64,000 bases of DNA from Pogonophryne albipinna (lineage: Eukaryota > Chordata > Actinopteri > Perciformes > Artedidraconidae): contig CM053259.1 in NCBI GenBank assembly GCA_028583405.1, positions 18,389,594 through 18,453,593 of the forward strand. The letters run 5' to 3'. The notes under the pieces were generated by a model. It saw only the letters and a list, made by a program, of their open reading frames with translations, searched no databases and was not told the DNA's origin. Position 1 is the first letter of the stretch. Each line of letters opens with the position of its first letter. Shown piece by piece: positions 23,417 to 35,846 of the stretch. Position numbers and translations under genes: made by a program.

Positions 23417-24107
23417 CAATGAACAAAAATATAAACGCAACACTTTTGTTTTTGCTCCCATTTTTCATGAAATGAACTCAAAGATCTAAAACATTTTCTA
23501 TAAACACAAAATAACCATTTCTCTCAAATATTGTTCACAAATCTGAAAAAATCTGTGATAGTGAGCACTTCTCCTTTGCCGAGATAATCCATCCCACCTC
23601 ACAGGTGTGGCATATCAAGATGCTGATTAGACAGCATGATTATTGCACAGGTGTGCCTTAGGCTGGCCACAATAAAAGGCCACTCTGAAACGTGCAATTT
23701 TGCTTTATTGGGGGGGGTCTGGGGGGGTCCAAAAACCAGTCAGTATCTGGTGTGAGGGGTAGGGTTAGGGTTAGGGTAATGTTGTGAATCGAGTGGCCCA
23801 TGGTGGTGGTGGGGTTATGGTATGGGCAGGCGTATGTTATGGACGACGAACACAGGTGCATTTTATTGATGGCATTGTGAATGCACAGAGATACCGTGAC
23901 GAGATCCTGAGGCCCATTGTTGTGCCATTCATCCACGACCATCACCTCATGTTGCAGCATGATAATGCACGGCCCCATGTTGCAAGGATCTGTACACAAT
24001 TCCTGGAGGCTGAAAACATCCCAGTTCTTGCATGGCCAGCATACTCACCGGACATGTCTCAAATGGGAGCAAAAACAAAAGTGTTGCGTTTATATTTTTG
24101 TTCAGTG
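23417..24107 (+). mobile_element. Rearranged Tc1 element with a duplicated, inverted right end
   Basis: The left end caatgaacaaaaatataaac and right end gtttatatttttgttcagtg are flanked by TA (23415-23416 and 24108-24109). Compared with the full copy at 27666-29288, bases 23417-23756 are the reverse complement of the full copy's right end, including its transposase stop region. Then come telomere-like repeats (about 23757-23777), a piece of transposase coding sequence, and a deletion joining ggacatgtct to the last 47 bp of the right end (near 24060). Confidence 0.88.
23779..24058 (+). pseudogene. Tc1 transposase fragment (DDE domain, partial)
   Basis: The frame reads NRVAHGGGGVMVWAGVCYGR, then HHLMLQHDNARPHVA with the second catalytic aspartate, and stops matching at SPDMS just before the third acidic residue. 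It lacks the helix-turn-helix part and the first aspartate. It is nearly identical to residues of the copy at 27964-28966. Confidence 0.85.
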
Positions 24108-24136
24108 TATATCATCATGTCTTTTATTAGGGATTA

Positions 24137-24345
24137 TTACATTACATTACATGTCACTTACATGTATTAGACCCTTTTATCCAAAGTGACTTACATACTC
24201 AATACTGTGGGCAATCCCCATAGGAGCAATTTGGGGTGAAGTGTCTTGCCCAGAGACACAAGGACATGCTGACTGCAGTGGGGTTTGAACCTGTGACCCC
24301 CTGATCCGAACACCAACGCACAACCCACTGCACCACACGCCTGCA
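24137..24345 (-). mobile_element. tRNA-derived SINE with L2-type tail
   Basis: On the minus strand the head has an A-box-like tggtgcagtgggttg (near 24335) and a B-box-like ggttcaaacccc (24282-24293), the internal RNA polymerase III promoter of a tRNA-derived SINE. A body with gtgtctctgggcaagacact follows, then a tail gtcactttggataaaagggt and aatgt repeats. The tail resembles that of the L2 LINE at 8825-9385, whose machinery would mobilise such a SINE. Confidence 0.75.
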
Positions 24346-27300
24346 GTGGCAGTAGCAGCCCTGGATTAGGGAAATCGTTGTCATGATATTGGTTTAATGC
24401 AGAACACATATTAAGTATCTGGTTGTTGATTAACATATAACTAAATCACAATATTTCCCAATGCTTAAAATAACTGCTTTTGTCACCCCACAAAAAGTGT
24501 TGTGTTTTTTATCACAACGTAATTGGTAAAACAATTTTTTACTATATTATCTTAATTAGGACACGTTCACATCATTTTCTGGTTGGTGTCACTATGTGAT
24601 TTGCCTCATATTTTGAAAATAGCGATGCCTTTGAAAGAAAATGACTTGGTTTTAATTTCTTTCTTTATTGTCTACTTTATAATAGAAAAAATAAAGAGTT
24701 CCATATAAGAGGAGAGGTTTGCAAGGGTGGTTTCTTATGTAAACCCTTATACAGTGAAGAGTAAGAGGTGAATGAAGCCAGGTTCTCCTCGTCGCAGCTA
24801 TGCAACTCGATGTGTTTTGGATTAAGGCAGCATTCAAATGTCTGGTGTTGAAACATCGGATTCCTCTCCATATGGTAAGTTGTGCACCCTGCGGTGGACA
24901 CAGCAGGACGCTGACAGTTTCAACCCCATAACCCCTCATACCTTCAGTGAGACAGCCCTCAAAATCTTTCAGCTGTCTAGTTTGGTATTAAGATAAATCA
25001 GTTCCAAAAGTACACTATGTGAAGCATTTCAATCCTCTTACACACGTCTGATGTCTGAAAAGAAACAGACAATTAAGAAGCTCCAATTAACAAAGTGCAC
25101 AAGATTAAGGATCACTGTTTAATAAGTCCATTATGTAGCCTCAGGGAGGAAACAGAGACAGGTTAATAATGCTATAGGTCCATTTTATTGCTTCATTAGT
25201 ACATGAGAAAATGAAACTTTGAAACTTTTCTTTTTCTCGTAGTTTCATCATAGAACATAATAATCCTCTTTAAAGCTTCTTACTGCACGGAGTCTTTCAT
25301 AAAAGTATAACTGGAAACAGACAGAAGATTGTAATGGGCAAACAAAAGCCATCATCACAGCCTACATGATAAGCCTCTTGGATAGTTACACGGAGAAATG
25401 GAATTGTGATAGATCCTTGGATGTGTTGCATCAAAGCAATGCCAGGCTTACATCTAGAAATGAGGCTGTGGATAACAAAACCCTGCAGTCTCCTGACCCT
25501 CCGCCCAGCGGATGGATTACTGAACGGGCTTATGGGGCAGAAACCAAATATATGATTGGAAGGACCACCTTGGTCGTCACGTGCAAATTTCACTCAATAA
25601 GAAATGTACCTACCAGGAGTCAACATCAAACGACCACAATGAGCACAGCAACACCACAAAACAAAAAAAACTCAAAAACGCGCAAAATAACCATAAGGTG
25701 AATAGAAAGACCTAAAGAGACCACCAAAGGACACCTATCAACCACTGGGTCAAACAAAACTATCACAAAGAAACACAAAATAAAAATAAAAGGAGTGACT
25801 AAAAAGACACAAACGTGACCAAAAGTGACTAAAAGGACACACACAAATGTATAAAAAGACACAAGACAACCACAAAGAAACAAAAAATGACAAAGCTGTG
25901 TAGCTATACGAAGAGACAAACAATCCAAAAGAGGCAAAGCATCCCAAAGCCTGTGTCTCGCTCCTGTGTAGGAAAGATGCTGGGGCCTATTGCAGGCCTG
26001 TGCCCAGGGGCATTGTCTCATAATCCGTCCTCACTCAGCCCCACGCCAGGTTGAATGGATGTAAGTGCAATGGAGACTGTTAAATGCCCGCTTCTAACGG
26101 ATGCACTCTGGGGATGATTGGGTTTGTCCTCCCTTAAGAGCGCAGAGCAGGATGTTAAAAATGCCATCACTTTAATAAATGAACTCCTCAAGAAACCTGA
26201 ACTTAAATTCTGATTACTGATGTTCCTCAGAAGTTGGTTCAAACTTGCTTTTTTTAATATGTTTGACAACGCCTACCTCCAGAAAGAGGGATGAGGAGAG
26301 TGAAGAAGCAAAGGAGAGCGAGCTGACAGGAGCAGAATGTGAGGAGACATTAAAACATTTCAAATGAAAGGTGCGTCAGAAGAGCTTGTCAGTGAATTAC
26401 CGCCAAGATTAAAGGGGTCTCGGTGTCTTCTGTCGGGTTCAAGGGAGACTGCATGAGGATTTGGCTCAGACTCTTAAATACCTCTGTCAACTAAGATTCA
26501 AACAAACACTTCCACAATAATTACAAGTTGACTTTTCTTCGTTGCTAGAGGAGAAGGTAACGCATTTTCATTTGAAACCCCTACATTGTCAACATAAGTA
26601 CCCGGTGCTGTTTATTCAAGTTGAATGTTTTATTATCATTTACTGATTAGGGCACATGGCATGGACAAAATAATGCTAGTATACGTAAATCCTTTGGAGT
26701 TGAAGAGGAATGAGGTATTTAGTTCAGGTATTAGTTAGGAAATGAAAGTGCCATTGGTTGTCAAAGGTGTCTCTTGAAGGTATCCTACTTATAGCGATGA
26801 CATTGTGTGCTCAATTTGCAGTCTTTTAGCTCCTTTAAGGCTTAATGCACACACACACACACACACATGCACTAAAATGACTTATACTTTCCATATCTGA
26901 AGGAGCTCGTGCGTTTCTCTTTTCTTTTTCCTTTTCTTGTTGTCTTTCAGCAAACAACATCCTTCATCCGGCCATGACCCATCACCTCACTGCAGATAGA
27001 CAATTATTATTGTATCAAAAGTGCACTCAAGTTTCACGTTCAAGACTTTAAAGCTGGGAGTTTAGAAGGAAAAACGTCTCACACACGGTGTTCTCTAAAC
27101 CAGTCAGCGTCTCAGTGGGAGGCCGTGGTCTGCGGGTGTCTTTAAGCAGAAGCTGTCAACACAGACAGGGTGGCTGAACTCTAGACGGGCTGTCAGACGT
27201 CCGAGCAGCTGTGACCGCTGCTGCTGATGCAAACATGAGCGGCCATTTGTAGGAACCTGGCAGGCTGAGAGGTGACTGTCAAAACCTGGTTTGAGGAGAG

Positions 27301-27665
27301 AGAGAGAGTTCTTTTGGGGGTAAGTACTGACATATGGTGACGGCATCTACAAGTGTTTTGACATTATCTTGACTTTTGAAGCAGCAGACTAACAAAATAA
27401 TCACAACCCAGGGTCCACTTCGGTCTGAGCAAACTCCACCTGCTGATGAAAACAGAGCGATGCTCTCCATTTGAAAACTACTTCCTGGCATTTGGCAAAA
27501 ATATTGGCATTGGACATATATTGAGAGATTTGATTCTGATATTGGTAGTTTCGCCCGAACCATCGATACTAATAGTATAATAGTATCTATATTGTATATA
27601 ATAGAGTTGCTTGCACTCAAATTGTGCACAGTTGCTCTTCTTTACTATTATAAAACCAGAATTTA
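24346..27665. other. Non-coding DNA with a degenerate tandem repeat
   Basis: No gene is recognisable. Between about 25640 and 25925 the sequence is a degenerate array of words such as aaaaagacacaaa and gaccaaaagtgac, a diverged minisatellite. A (CA)n run lies at 26847-26870. Several short open frames lack conserved domains. Confidence 0.4.
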
Positions 27666-29288
27666 CACTGAACAAAAATATAAATGCAACACTTTTGTTT
27701 TTGCTCCCATTTTTCATGAGATGAACTCAAAGATCTAAAACATTTTCTATATACACAAAATAACCATTTCTCTCAAATATTGTTCACAAATCTGAAAAGA
27801 TCTGTGATAGTGAGCACTTCTCCTTTGCCGAGATAATCCATCCCACCTCACAGGTGTGGCATATCAAGATGCTGATTAGACAGCATGATTATTGCACAGG
27901 TGTGCCTTAGGCTGGCCACAATAAAAGGCCACTCTAAAATGTTCAGTTTTATCACACAGCACAATGCCACAGATGTCGCACGTTTTGAGGGAGCGTGCAA
28001 TTGGCATGCTGACAGCAGGAATGTCCACCAGAGCTGTTCCCCGTGAATTTAATGTTCATTTCTCTACCATAAGCCATCTCCAAAGGCGTTTCAGAGAATT
28101 TGGCACTACATCCAACCGGCCTCACAACCGCAGACCACGTGTAACCACACCAGCCCAGGACCTCCACATCCAGCATGTTCACCTCCAAGATCGTCTGAGA
28201 CCAGCCACTCGGACAGCTGCTGCAACAATCGGTTTGCATAACCAAAGAATTTCTGCACAAACTGTCAGAAACCGTCTCAAGGAAGCTCATCTGCATGCTC
28301 GTCGTCCTCATCGGGGTCTCGACCTGACTCCAGTTCGTCGTCGTAACCGACTTGAGTGCTCACATTCGATGGCGTCTGGCACGTTGGAGAGGTGTTCTCT
28401 TCACGGATGAATCCCGGTTTTCACTGTTCAGGGCAGATGGCAGACAGCGTGTGTGGCGTCGTGTGGGTGAGCGGTTTTCTGATGTCAATGTTGTGAATCG
28501 AGTGGCCCATGGTGGTGGTGGGGTTATGGTATGGGCAGGCGTATGTTATGGACGACGAACACAGGTGCATTTTATTGATGGCATTGTGAATGCACAGAGA
28601 TACCGTGACGAGATCCTGAGGCCCATTGTTGTGCCATTCATCCACGACCATCACCTCATGTTGCAGCATGATAATGAACGGCCGCATGTTGCAAGGATCT
28701 GTACACAATTCCTGGAGGCTGAAAACATCCCAGTTCTTGCATGGCCAGCATACTCACCGGACATGTCACCCATTGAGCATGTTTGGGATGCTCTGGATCG
28801 GCGTATACGACAGCGTGTTCCAGTTCCTGCCAATATCCAGCAACTTCGCACAGCCATTGAAGAGGAGTGGACCAACATTCCACAGGCCACAAACAACCTG
28901 ATCAACTCTATGCGAAGGAGATGTGTTGCACTGCGTGAGGCAAATGGTGGTCACACCAGATACTGACTGGTTTTCGGACCCCCCCAGACCCCCCCAATAA
29001 AGCAAAACTGCACGTTTCAGAGTGGCCTTTTATTGTGGCTAGCCTAAGGCACACCTGTGCAATAATCATGCTGTCTAATCAGCATCTTGATATGCCACAC
29101 CTGTGAGGTGGGATGGATTATCTCGGCAAAGGAGAAGTGCTCACTATCACAGATTTTTTCAGATTTGTGAACAATATTTGAGAGAAATGGTTATTTTGTG
29201 TATATAGAAAATGTTTTAGATCTTTGAGTTCATCTCATGAAAAATGGGAGCAAAAACAAAAGTGTTGCATTTATATTTTTGTTCAGTG
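27666..29288 (+). mobile_element. Nearly complete Tc1-type element
   Basis: The left end cactgaacaaaaatataaat and its complement at the right end bound the element. TA precedes it (27664-27665), while the right flank is tc, so one duplicate has mutated or the boundary shifted. The terminal repeats are long (about 230-250 bp, 27666-27915 and 29035-29288). A 1-kb transposase reading frame with a single frameshift lies between them. The repeats match those of the rearranged copy at 23417-24107. Confidence 0.92.
27964..28966 (+). pseudogene. Tc1-family DD34E transposase, one frameshift
   Basis: Cuts and pastes the element at TA sites. The first frame starts at the ATG at 27964 and gives the helix-turn-helix half (RERAIGMLTAGMSTRAV, later TVRNRLKEAHLHARRPHRG). 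Near 28345 the frame shifts, and the rest reads on to a stop at 28964-28966. It contains LFTDESRFSLF (first catalytic D), LMLQHDNERPH (second D) and SPIEHVWDAL (E), so the DDE triad is intact. The length of about 335 residues is normal. Because only one frameshift separates the halves, the copy is young. Confidence 0.9.
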
Positions 29289-31345
29289 TCTGTCCAAAAA
29301 ATGCATAATATGTAACTGTATGTGTAGAATTAGAAAATGTCCAATGTTGACGTGCCCTTATTGCATACTGTGACAGACAACATTTTAGAATGGGAAGTCT
29401 CTTTTAATTAAAGTATATATATATTTAGACATTTCCTGGAATTAATTAAGTTATTTGATGCTAATTGTCAGAATTCAGAGCAACACAAAGACAATTGCTA
29501 ATATTTTATATACAATAAAGTTACAATTACACATTTATATTATCATTGGTATTTAATCCTCTTTTTTTTATGAACCCTTAAGATTATGAACAATTTCTGA
29601 TGCTCACTTTATGACTTAAAGTAGATCATGTACTGTATAAAATAAAACACATTGGATTTTGAAGGCACCCTCCTTTTACTTTGCTTTATGTTATTATTTA
29701 ACAAATGTTCTCTGAAGACATTTTTCATCCAATATGTACCATATTGAAATATTTCAAATGCAACATTTAAAAATGTGCACACATACTTCAATTGTATGGA
29801 TTTAATATAAAGTAAACACATTAAGGATGAAGCTATTATGTGGTTTAAGTAGATCATTCATAGTCCGTGCAGGTTCAAAAATGTAAATTATCACTCGACC
29901 AGGATTACAGATGGCCTGTTCCTGCCTCTGATGTATAGCGCTGGGAGGCACTTGAATTATATTTAGTTTGACTTTCTTGTCATAAGTACACAGCACATCC
30001 TGTTATGTTAAAATTAATAAAGCAGAGTGCACGATTTGGATAAAACACAACACCATTTCACTGAAGAGACAATAATTCAAATGCTTAAATAAGAGAGACA
30101 TCAAAAGAGTGTCAATGTTATCTTTCCCACAGGAATGAAAAATTGAAGCAAATAATAACCCAGAGTGATGCTAAGCTACTTAATGTAAATTCTGCTCTGG
30201 AGAAGAAAACTGTGCTCTCTTTAGTTGACCGGTCCAGCGACGTACACACATCACAACAATGAAGACAAAAAGAAGCAGGAATTAGCTGAAAAACTGCGAA
30301 ACTGAAACAGAAGTGGCTGAAAATTGATTTCAAGTTCTGTCAGTGACGGTGAAGAAAAACAACTGCGCGCACAAAACAACATCTCTCACAGACTGCCTGG
30401 AGAAAACAAAACTGTGCCATTAAAAGTATAATAGGATTATCGTTTCTGTTTGTTTGTCACGGTGGATCAAGAAAATTACAGTTAAGAGAAGAGCTTACAG
30501 CCACATTGTTATCACCACTTCAGAAGACGAGGCGCAGACACAGACCATTTGCATATTCATTTGCTGCTTTTGAAATGCACCTTTTTAATTAGTCTGTGTG
30601 TAACAATCACTTAATATCTGCAAACACCTTGACACCGAGAGCTGCCACAAACACATCGTCAGCCGCCGTGTACTTAACACAAGTTCATCAAGGAGCAGGG
30701 AAGTTTCTCAACGCTGATGTGTGTCGGAGTGATGTCTGAGTGGGAGAGAAAGAGCTGAAATACAAAGAAAAGAAACACAATGAAGGCTAACAGTCACTCA
30801 CAAGGTTGTCGGGCTGTGTTTGTTTAGTTGTTAGTGTAAATAACAAGACAAAAGAAACTCACTAGAAAGGGCCCTGGTTCAGATCATCCCAGTGTGTTGT
30901 CTTGTTTGTTGTTTATTGGCTTCAGAGGGTGACAGGGAAGTGTGTTGGCCCTCGCCTGTCACAACACCGGACCATCCCCTTCTTGTTTTTCTTGTCATAA
31001 TCATCCTGCAGGACAATGGTGCATTGTGGGATGGGGCTGAGGGGATTAAAAATGTGATCCAGGACAGCCTGTGTGGAGCTCCGGGCCAAGGCGCCCAGGA
31101 AAAAGATGTTTCTAATTATGTGAAGTTGGCAGGAGGAATTTGTTTCTCTTCCAACACCTTGATTTCAAGTGAAACGTAAATGTTTCCACCATATAGCTGC
31201 AGCAACTTGAAGACGATAAGAAATAAGAAAACATGTGTTCTAGATGTGTGTAAGAGTTCATTCTGTTTACATGTATAATGTTATATGAGTGTATTTGGAA
31301 TAATGTTTATAAAGGATAGATGTGAACCGTAGATTGCAACAAGAC
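29289..31345. other. Non-coding DNA, no feature seen
   Basis: AT-rich to 30120, then mixed composition. No gene or transposon end is recognised. The stretch 30450-31160 has a less repetitive look and could include regulatory DNA of the tshz1 flank, but this is only a guess. Confidence 0.35.
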
Positions 31346-31349
31346 TTAA

Positions 31350-32035
31350 AGGGGACTTATCATGTGAAATGCACTTTATGATGTCTTTTATACATAAATA
31401 TTTGTCCCTGGTGTGTCAGGGAACTCACAAAGTGTCAGAAAAGAAAACATTCTCTCCTTTCCTCCGTACGCAAATCTCTAAAAACGGGAGTACAACGGAG
31501 CTGATCCAGATTTGCGATATGTGGACCCAAGGCACTATCAGAAAATCGCTATCAGAAACAATGTCTGACGTGTTTTGGAAGTAATATGGTCTTTGTTTAC
31601 ATTAGCAAGCATCGCTAACACTCAGAGCTAACCTGTACTGGAGAGAATATGTAAAAAAGCAGGATATAGAAAAAGAAACTCACCTTGTGATAAACCTGCA
31701 AGAGAAAAAGCATTTGAGCTCCATACTGTTTCAGAAATAATCCTTGATGTGGTTTGGAACATGATATGGCATTTAATCACGGCATAATTGAACTATCTGC
31801 TGGTAGAATTCTGAGCAGGCACAAGCTCCCCCTCCTCTTTTTTGTTTTGTTTCAAGCTAAGGACCCAAATTCAGCGTTTTTCTAACAGAGCTGGGATATG
31901 AGGGACATGAGGGATGTCTACAATGCATGATCTGTTTTGGTATTTTGAGCAAAACACTTCATGGACATGCTTTTATATATTTGTATATATCTGAGACCCA
32001 TAATATATGCCTAAAAACAGCATAATAAGAGACCT
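31350..32035. mobile_element. TTAA-flanked MITE
   Basis: The ends aggggacttatcatg and (complement) aggtctcttattatg form an imperfect inverted repeat flanked by exact ttaa at 31346-31349 and 32036-32039. No coding sequence is present. TTAA targets are used by piggyBac and Kolobok transposons, and this is probably a MITE of one of them. Confidence 0.7.
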
Positions 32036-32039
32036 TTAA

Positions 32040-35000
32040 GATAAAGTCTTCAGGAAACTACGTACAAAAACATGTGTTCCTATCATACCTTTACCCACTA
32101 TGTATTTATTTATTTGGTATGCTCTTTGGATATTATTATACATTTACTAAGTTCTCCTGTATACTCGGCACCTTTTCTTTCAGATATAGCTGCAAAAAGA
32201 GTAACACACTTTATCCTCCCAGATCACACCACCTGTAGTCCTGTACAGTGCAGTGTTAACTCTACTGACAGTCTAATTACGAAACTCATCAGTGCTATTT
32301 TCCTTCATTTCTCTCTGTTAACCTCTAGTGGGAAATTATCTTTCTATTTTCCTCCATTAACTATTCCACATTCGATTGTGTGAAGATTTAAGGGGGTTAA
32401 TAAAAGGTCCCTGTTATTCCGAACGAGGTTGTGGTTTTGCAAAGGACGGATCAGCAGGGCATAATGAAACATTGAGAACAAAATGATAAGGTGAGAGAAA
32501 GGTGCCAGAAGAAATTGTATAACAAGGACTGAAAGGAAATGGTATGGTATTTAAGGTTATAGAAAATGTTGTAAATACAGTTTTGATATGACTTTGAAAT
32601 TGAACAAGATCTCTCTTTCAATATCATTCATGTCACTCAGGGTTTGACAAAGAGGATGTGGCTTGGTGTGAAACATAAAGGAGAGGAAGAAAGCTAAAGG
32701 ATAAGATGAAGGTCCAGTTACAAAGATTTAGTCTCTTTATTGATAGCCAAAGAAAATAAAAGGAGCCAAGCCAAAAATCAGAAAGTAATATTTACAATAT
32801 GAATCTTATTTCGGGTTAGATTGATCTATTATTAGAGTAAATAAAAGATTGAATATCCACCTGCACTTCATTTTGATAAACATATGTTATATGTAGTATA
32901 CATTCATGTTACATTATGATGAGTTAATCATCAAAGTTTATTTGTGTTCTCATTTCAACCATGAAATAGGAAAGCTGATTAGGCACCCTTTGGATCCAAA
33001 CATCATATACTTGTAGTGTTTTATTCATAGTCTAAACCAATTAACATTGATATGACTGGTATTGTTTATTTTTAGATGTGTGTTTGTGTTGACAGCTGCC
33101 ACTCCGGCCCCTCTGAAGTCTCTGAGAGCTGCTCAGTCAGAGTGTTATGAAGACGAGCAGCAGTGACAGATGTGCGGCTAATGAACAGCAGCACACAAAT
33201 ACACACACAACACGCAGCACACAGGAGCATCTCTTGATGTCATCATTGGTTTCAATAAAGCGCTGCAGTGTGAAGATGGACCCTTCACATGTGCTCTTAT
33301 ACGTACATCTATACAGACAAAGACAGAAGATGATATGAAAGTAGATGCGCTGTCTTACAGCTGATTTAGGCTTCCTGATGTTAACAGAACTTAAACAAGT
33401 TTGTCTTGAATCCCATAAATATGACAATATGCTTCTGGCACCATATACAGTGCCTACTGCAAATAAATATCATGGTCACAGCCGTCAAAACAATTAAAGT
33501 TATAATATGTTTTTTGCTCCATTGTTGTTATTTTTGTGTTTGTATATTATAGATTTGAGCACCATTGCTGTTTCAAATGTATATCTATTTAAAACTGGTT
33601 GAGCTTTTAATACATTAAACTGATTAATAACCAGGTGACCCTTTTTATGGTCCTTAATATTGTACACACAAACATATTAATAGGTCAGGTTGAATTAGAA
33701 GATTTAAGTCACAAAACAAACTCAGATGAAAGCTTAAAAGCTTATCAAAAACGATTTAACTCATTTATTCAACTGATATGTCTTTATAAATGTTGAAGCA
33801 AGTAAGACAGTGTCCTCTCACCACTTTGTGTCTGTAAAAGATTCAGATAAACAATGCTTTAGAGATCCCTTTTTTATTTCCATTATTCACGCAGATGGCA
33901 GCTTGGCTCCTCTGAGTGGCAGTTAGACTCAGATGACGAGACAGATGATATTTAATTCCTCTGTTTTTTGTTTTCCTCTTTGGACGCAGAATGCTAATTG
34001 GATCTATTGCCTGGAATCTCATACAACTTTCTCAGTTTTAGTCTGTTTTAGCTCTGTTTTGTTTCCAAACAAACTTTTTGGATACTGTTTGAATTTAACA
34101 CATGGCTAAAAAGAGTGGAGGCACAAGAGAGGGTTTGGGTGTAACTCTAAATTCAACTTTTCTTGAGTAAAAGAAAGGAGCACCTAAAGGATTCATGGGA
34201 GGTGATTTCTGTTCATAATGGCAAATAAATCCAGCTCAACACTGACATAAATTCTCCAATTTCATCTAAAATAATTTCGTCCATCAGCTGTCTGTTTGAA
34301 AAGCCACTGCCTGCTGCCTTCTGTGTTTTTTCGGCGGGATATCCCTGCAGCACTGGCAGGAAGCGCAGCCAACTCACTGTGTAACCAAACCTGTTTTATT
34401 CTAAGGGTCGGTACGGAGCACTTTCTGACAAGTTTGATGTGTTTGCACGTCTCGGTGTGATGTGTGTGTACATAAATAACACAACTCTGAATATCTGTAT
34501 GGGTGTGTGTACAGTAAGGAGGGAGTCTGCGGATGTTCTTTCTGCAGGGCTGTCTTGTTGCCGCGTTTCTTGCTGACAGGTCTGATCAGAAAGTGATGAC
34601 AGCCTATGATTGTCAAAACGCCTGTCGCTGAGTGGCAGCTCGGCGTTGGCGCTTCCTTATTTTCCACTCCCCTTCCCCCAGGTTTTGTCACATCTCTTTC
34701 CCAGCAGTGGGGTTGGCTTAACTCAGAGTGAAGGTAAGAGGAGGTGCGTACAGGCAGAATGAGGAACTCAATCTCGGCGTGTTGTGTTAAGGCCATTGTA
34801 GATGTCACACGTTAATACTCCCACGGCAGTGCAGAAGCGAGCTGGATAGTGACAGTGTGGGAGTTAAACCAGGAGTTGGAGAGCCGAGTTTGGTGAGTGT
34901 CTTGACAAACAAAGCAGAGATACTCATTGCATTGTGTGCCGGGCAGGTATGACAAGAGAAGTAGTCGATTCACCAGATGGATGCTCCCAGCAAAAGCCTC

Positions 35001-35838
35001 GAATGCTGCACCAACAGATACATTTCACGATAAAGTTCCCCCTTGGGAGGATTGAGGGATTCTAACTTTATGATGTCTTCCAATAAGGATTTGAAACAAA
35101 GCGAACAAAGGATCTTAAGAGAAACCATGTGTTTATCCTGCAATTTGTATGTTTTTATTTTCAAGTACTATCCTTTCCTCCAGCATAGCTTTTTAACTGA
35201 GAAACTGATAATAATGGGCACACTTTTCAATGAGGGTCCTGGCTCCTGGCAAAGGTCAACAGAGAGGAATTTGTCAATTTTTGAGGAGATACCATGGAAG
35301 TTTGTGGGCATGAAATTGCGTGTGCTGCATTAACAAAGTTTGAATAGCTTTAAATGAAGCCTCTATCGTACATCTAACAAAGATAACGCTTTTATAAGAC
35401 CTGTAGAGGACTTCTACTTTGATTAATTAAATGACATACAGGTATCACTTGGGAGATACTCCTTGACAGAAGTAACAAACTTCAGCTTTGTTACAATAGC
35501 CAGGTTTCTTAGCACACATCCTAACCAAATTTCAAGAAGAGATTACTAAAGTCCCTTACACACCAAGCCGATTTCGGCCGTCGATAGATGTCGGGCCGTC
35601 GATGAGCGTCATGTCGCCCTACTCAGATTGGTGTGTCCCGCCCCGTCGTGTCTTTTAGGCCGTGCCGACACCTTCCATGGGAGCCTGCCTGCAGACCTCC
35701 ACTCTCAGGACAGTTCCGGTGCAGACCTCCAGTCTCAGGACACCTCCACTGTCAGTACAGGAAGTGACGATTCTGACGCGTTTTTTTCCCGCCAACCGAA
35801 GGACTCGTTTGATGGAAGTTTTCAAATCACAATGGAGA
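32040..35838. other. Non-coding DNA, partly repeat-like
   Basis: No gene is recognisable. From about 35549 the sequence has short direct repeats (ggccgtcgat..., gcagacctcc.ctctcagga) in GC-richer DNA that looks like part of an unclassified transposon interrupted by the hAT at 35847. The stretch 32040-35540 shows no transposon ends. Confidence 0.35.
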
Positions 35839-35846
35839 CTCATCAC

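Noticed and set aside
23757..23777. Telomeric repeats as a chromosome end or ancient fusion site
   Set aside because: Only about three units are present, enclosed within a Tc1 element at a rearrangement joint. This is far too short and in the wrong context for a chromosomal telomere relic.
34401..34808. Minus-strand open frame of 135 codons
   Set aside because: No conserved domain, low-complexity composition, and no splice or start context. Probably a chance frame.
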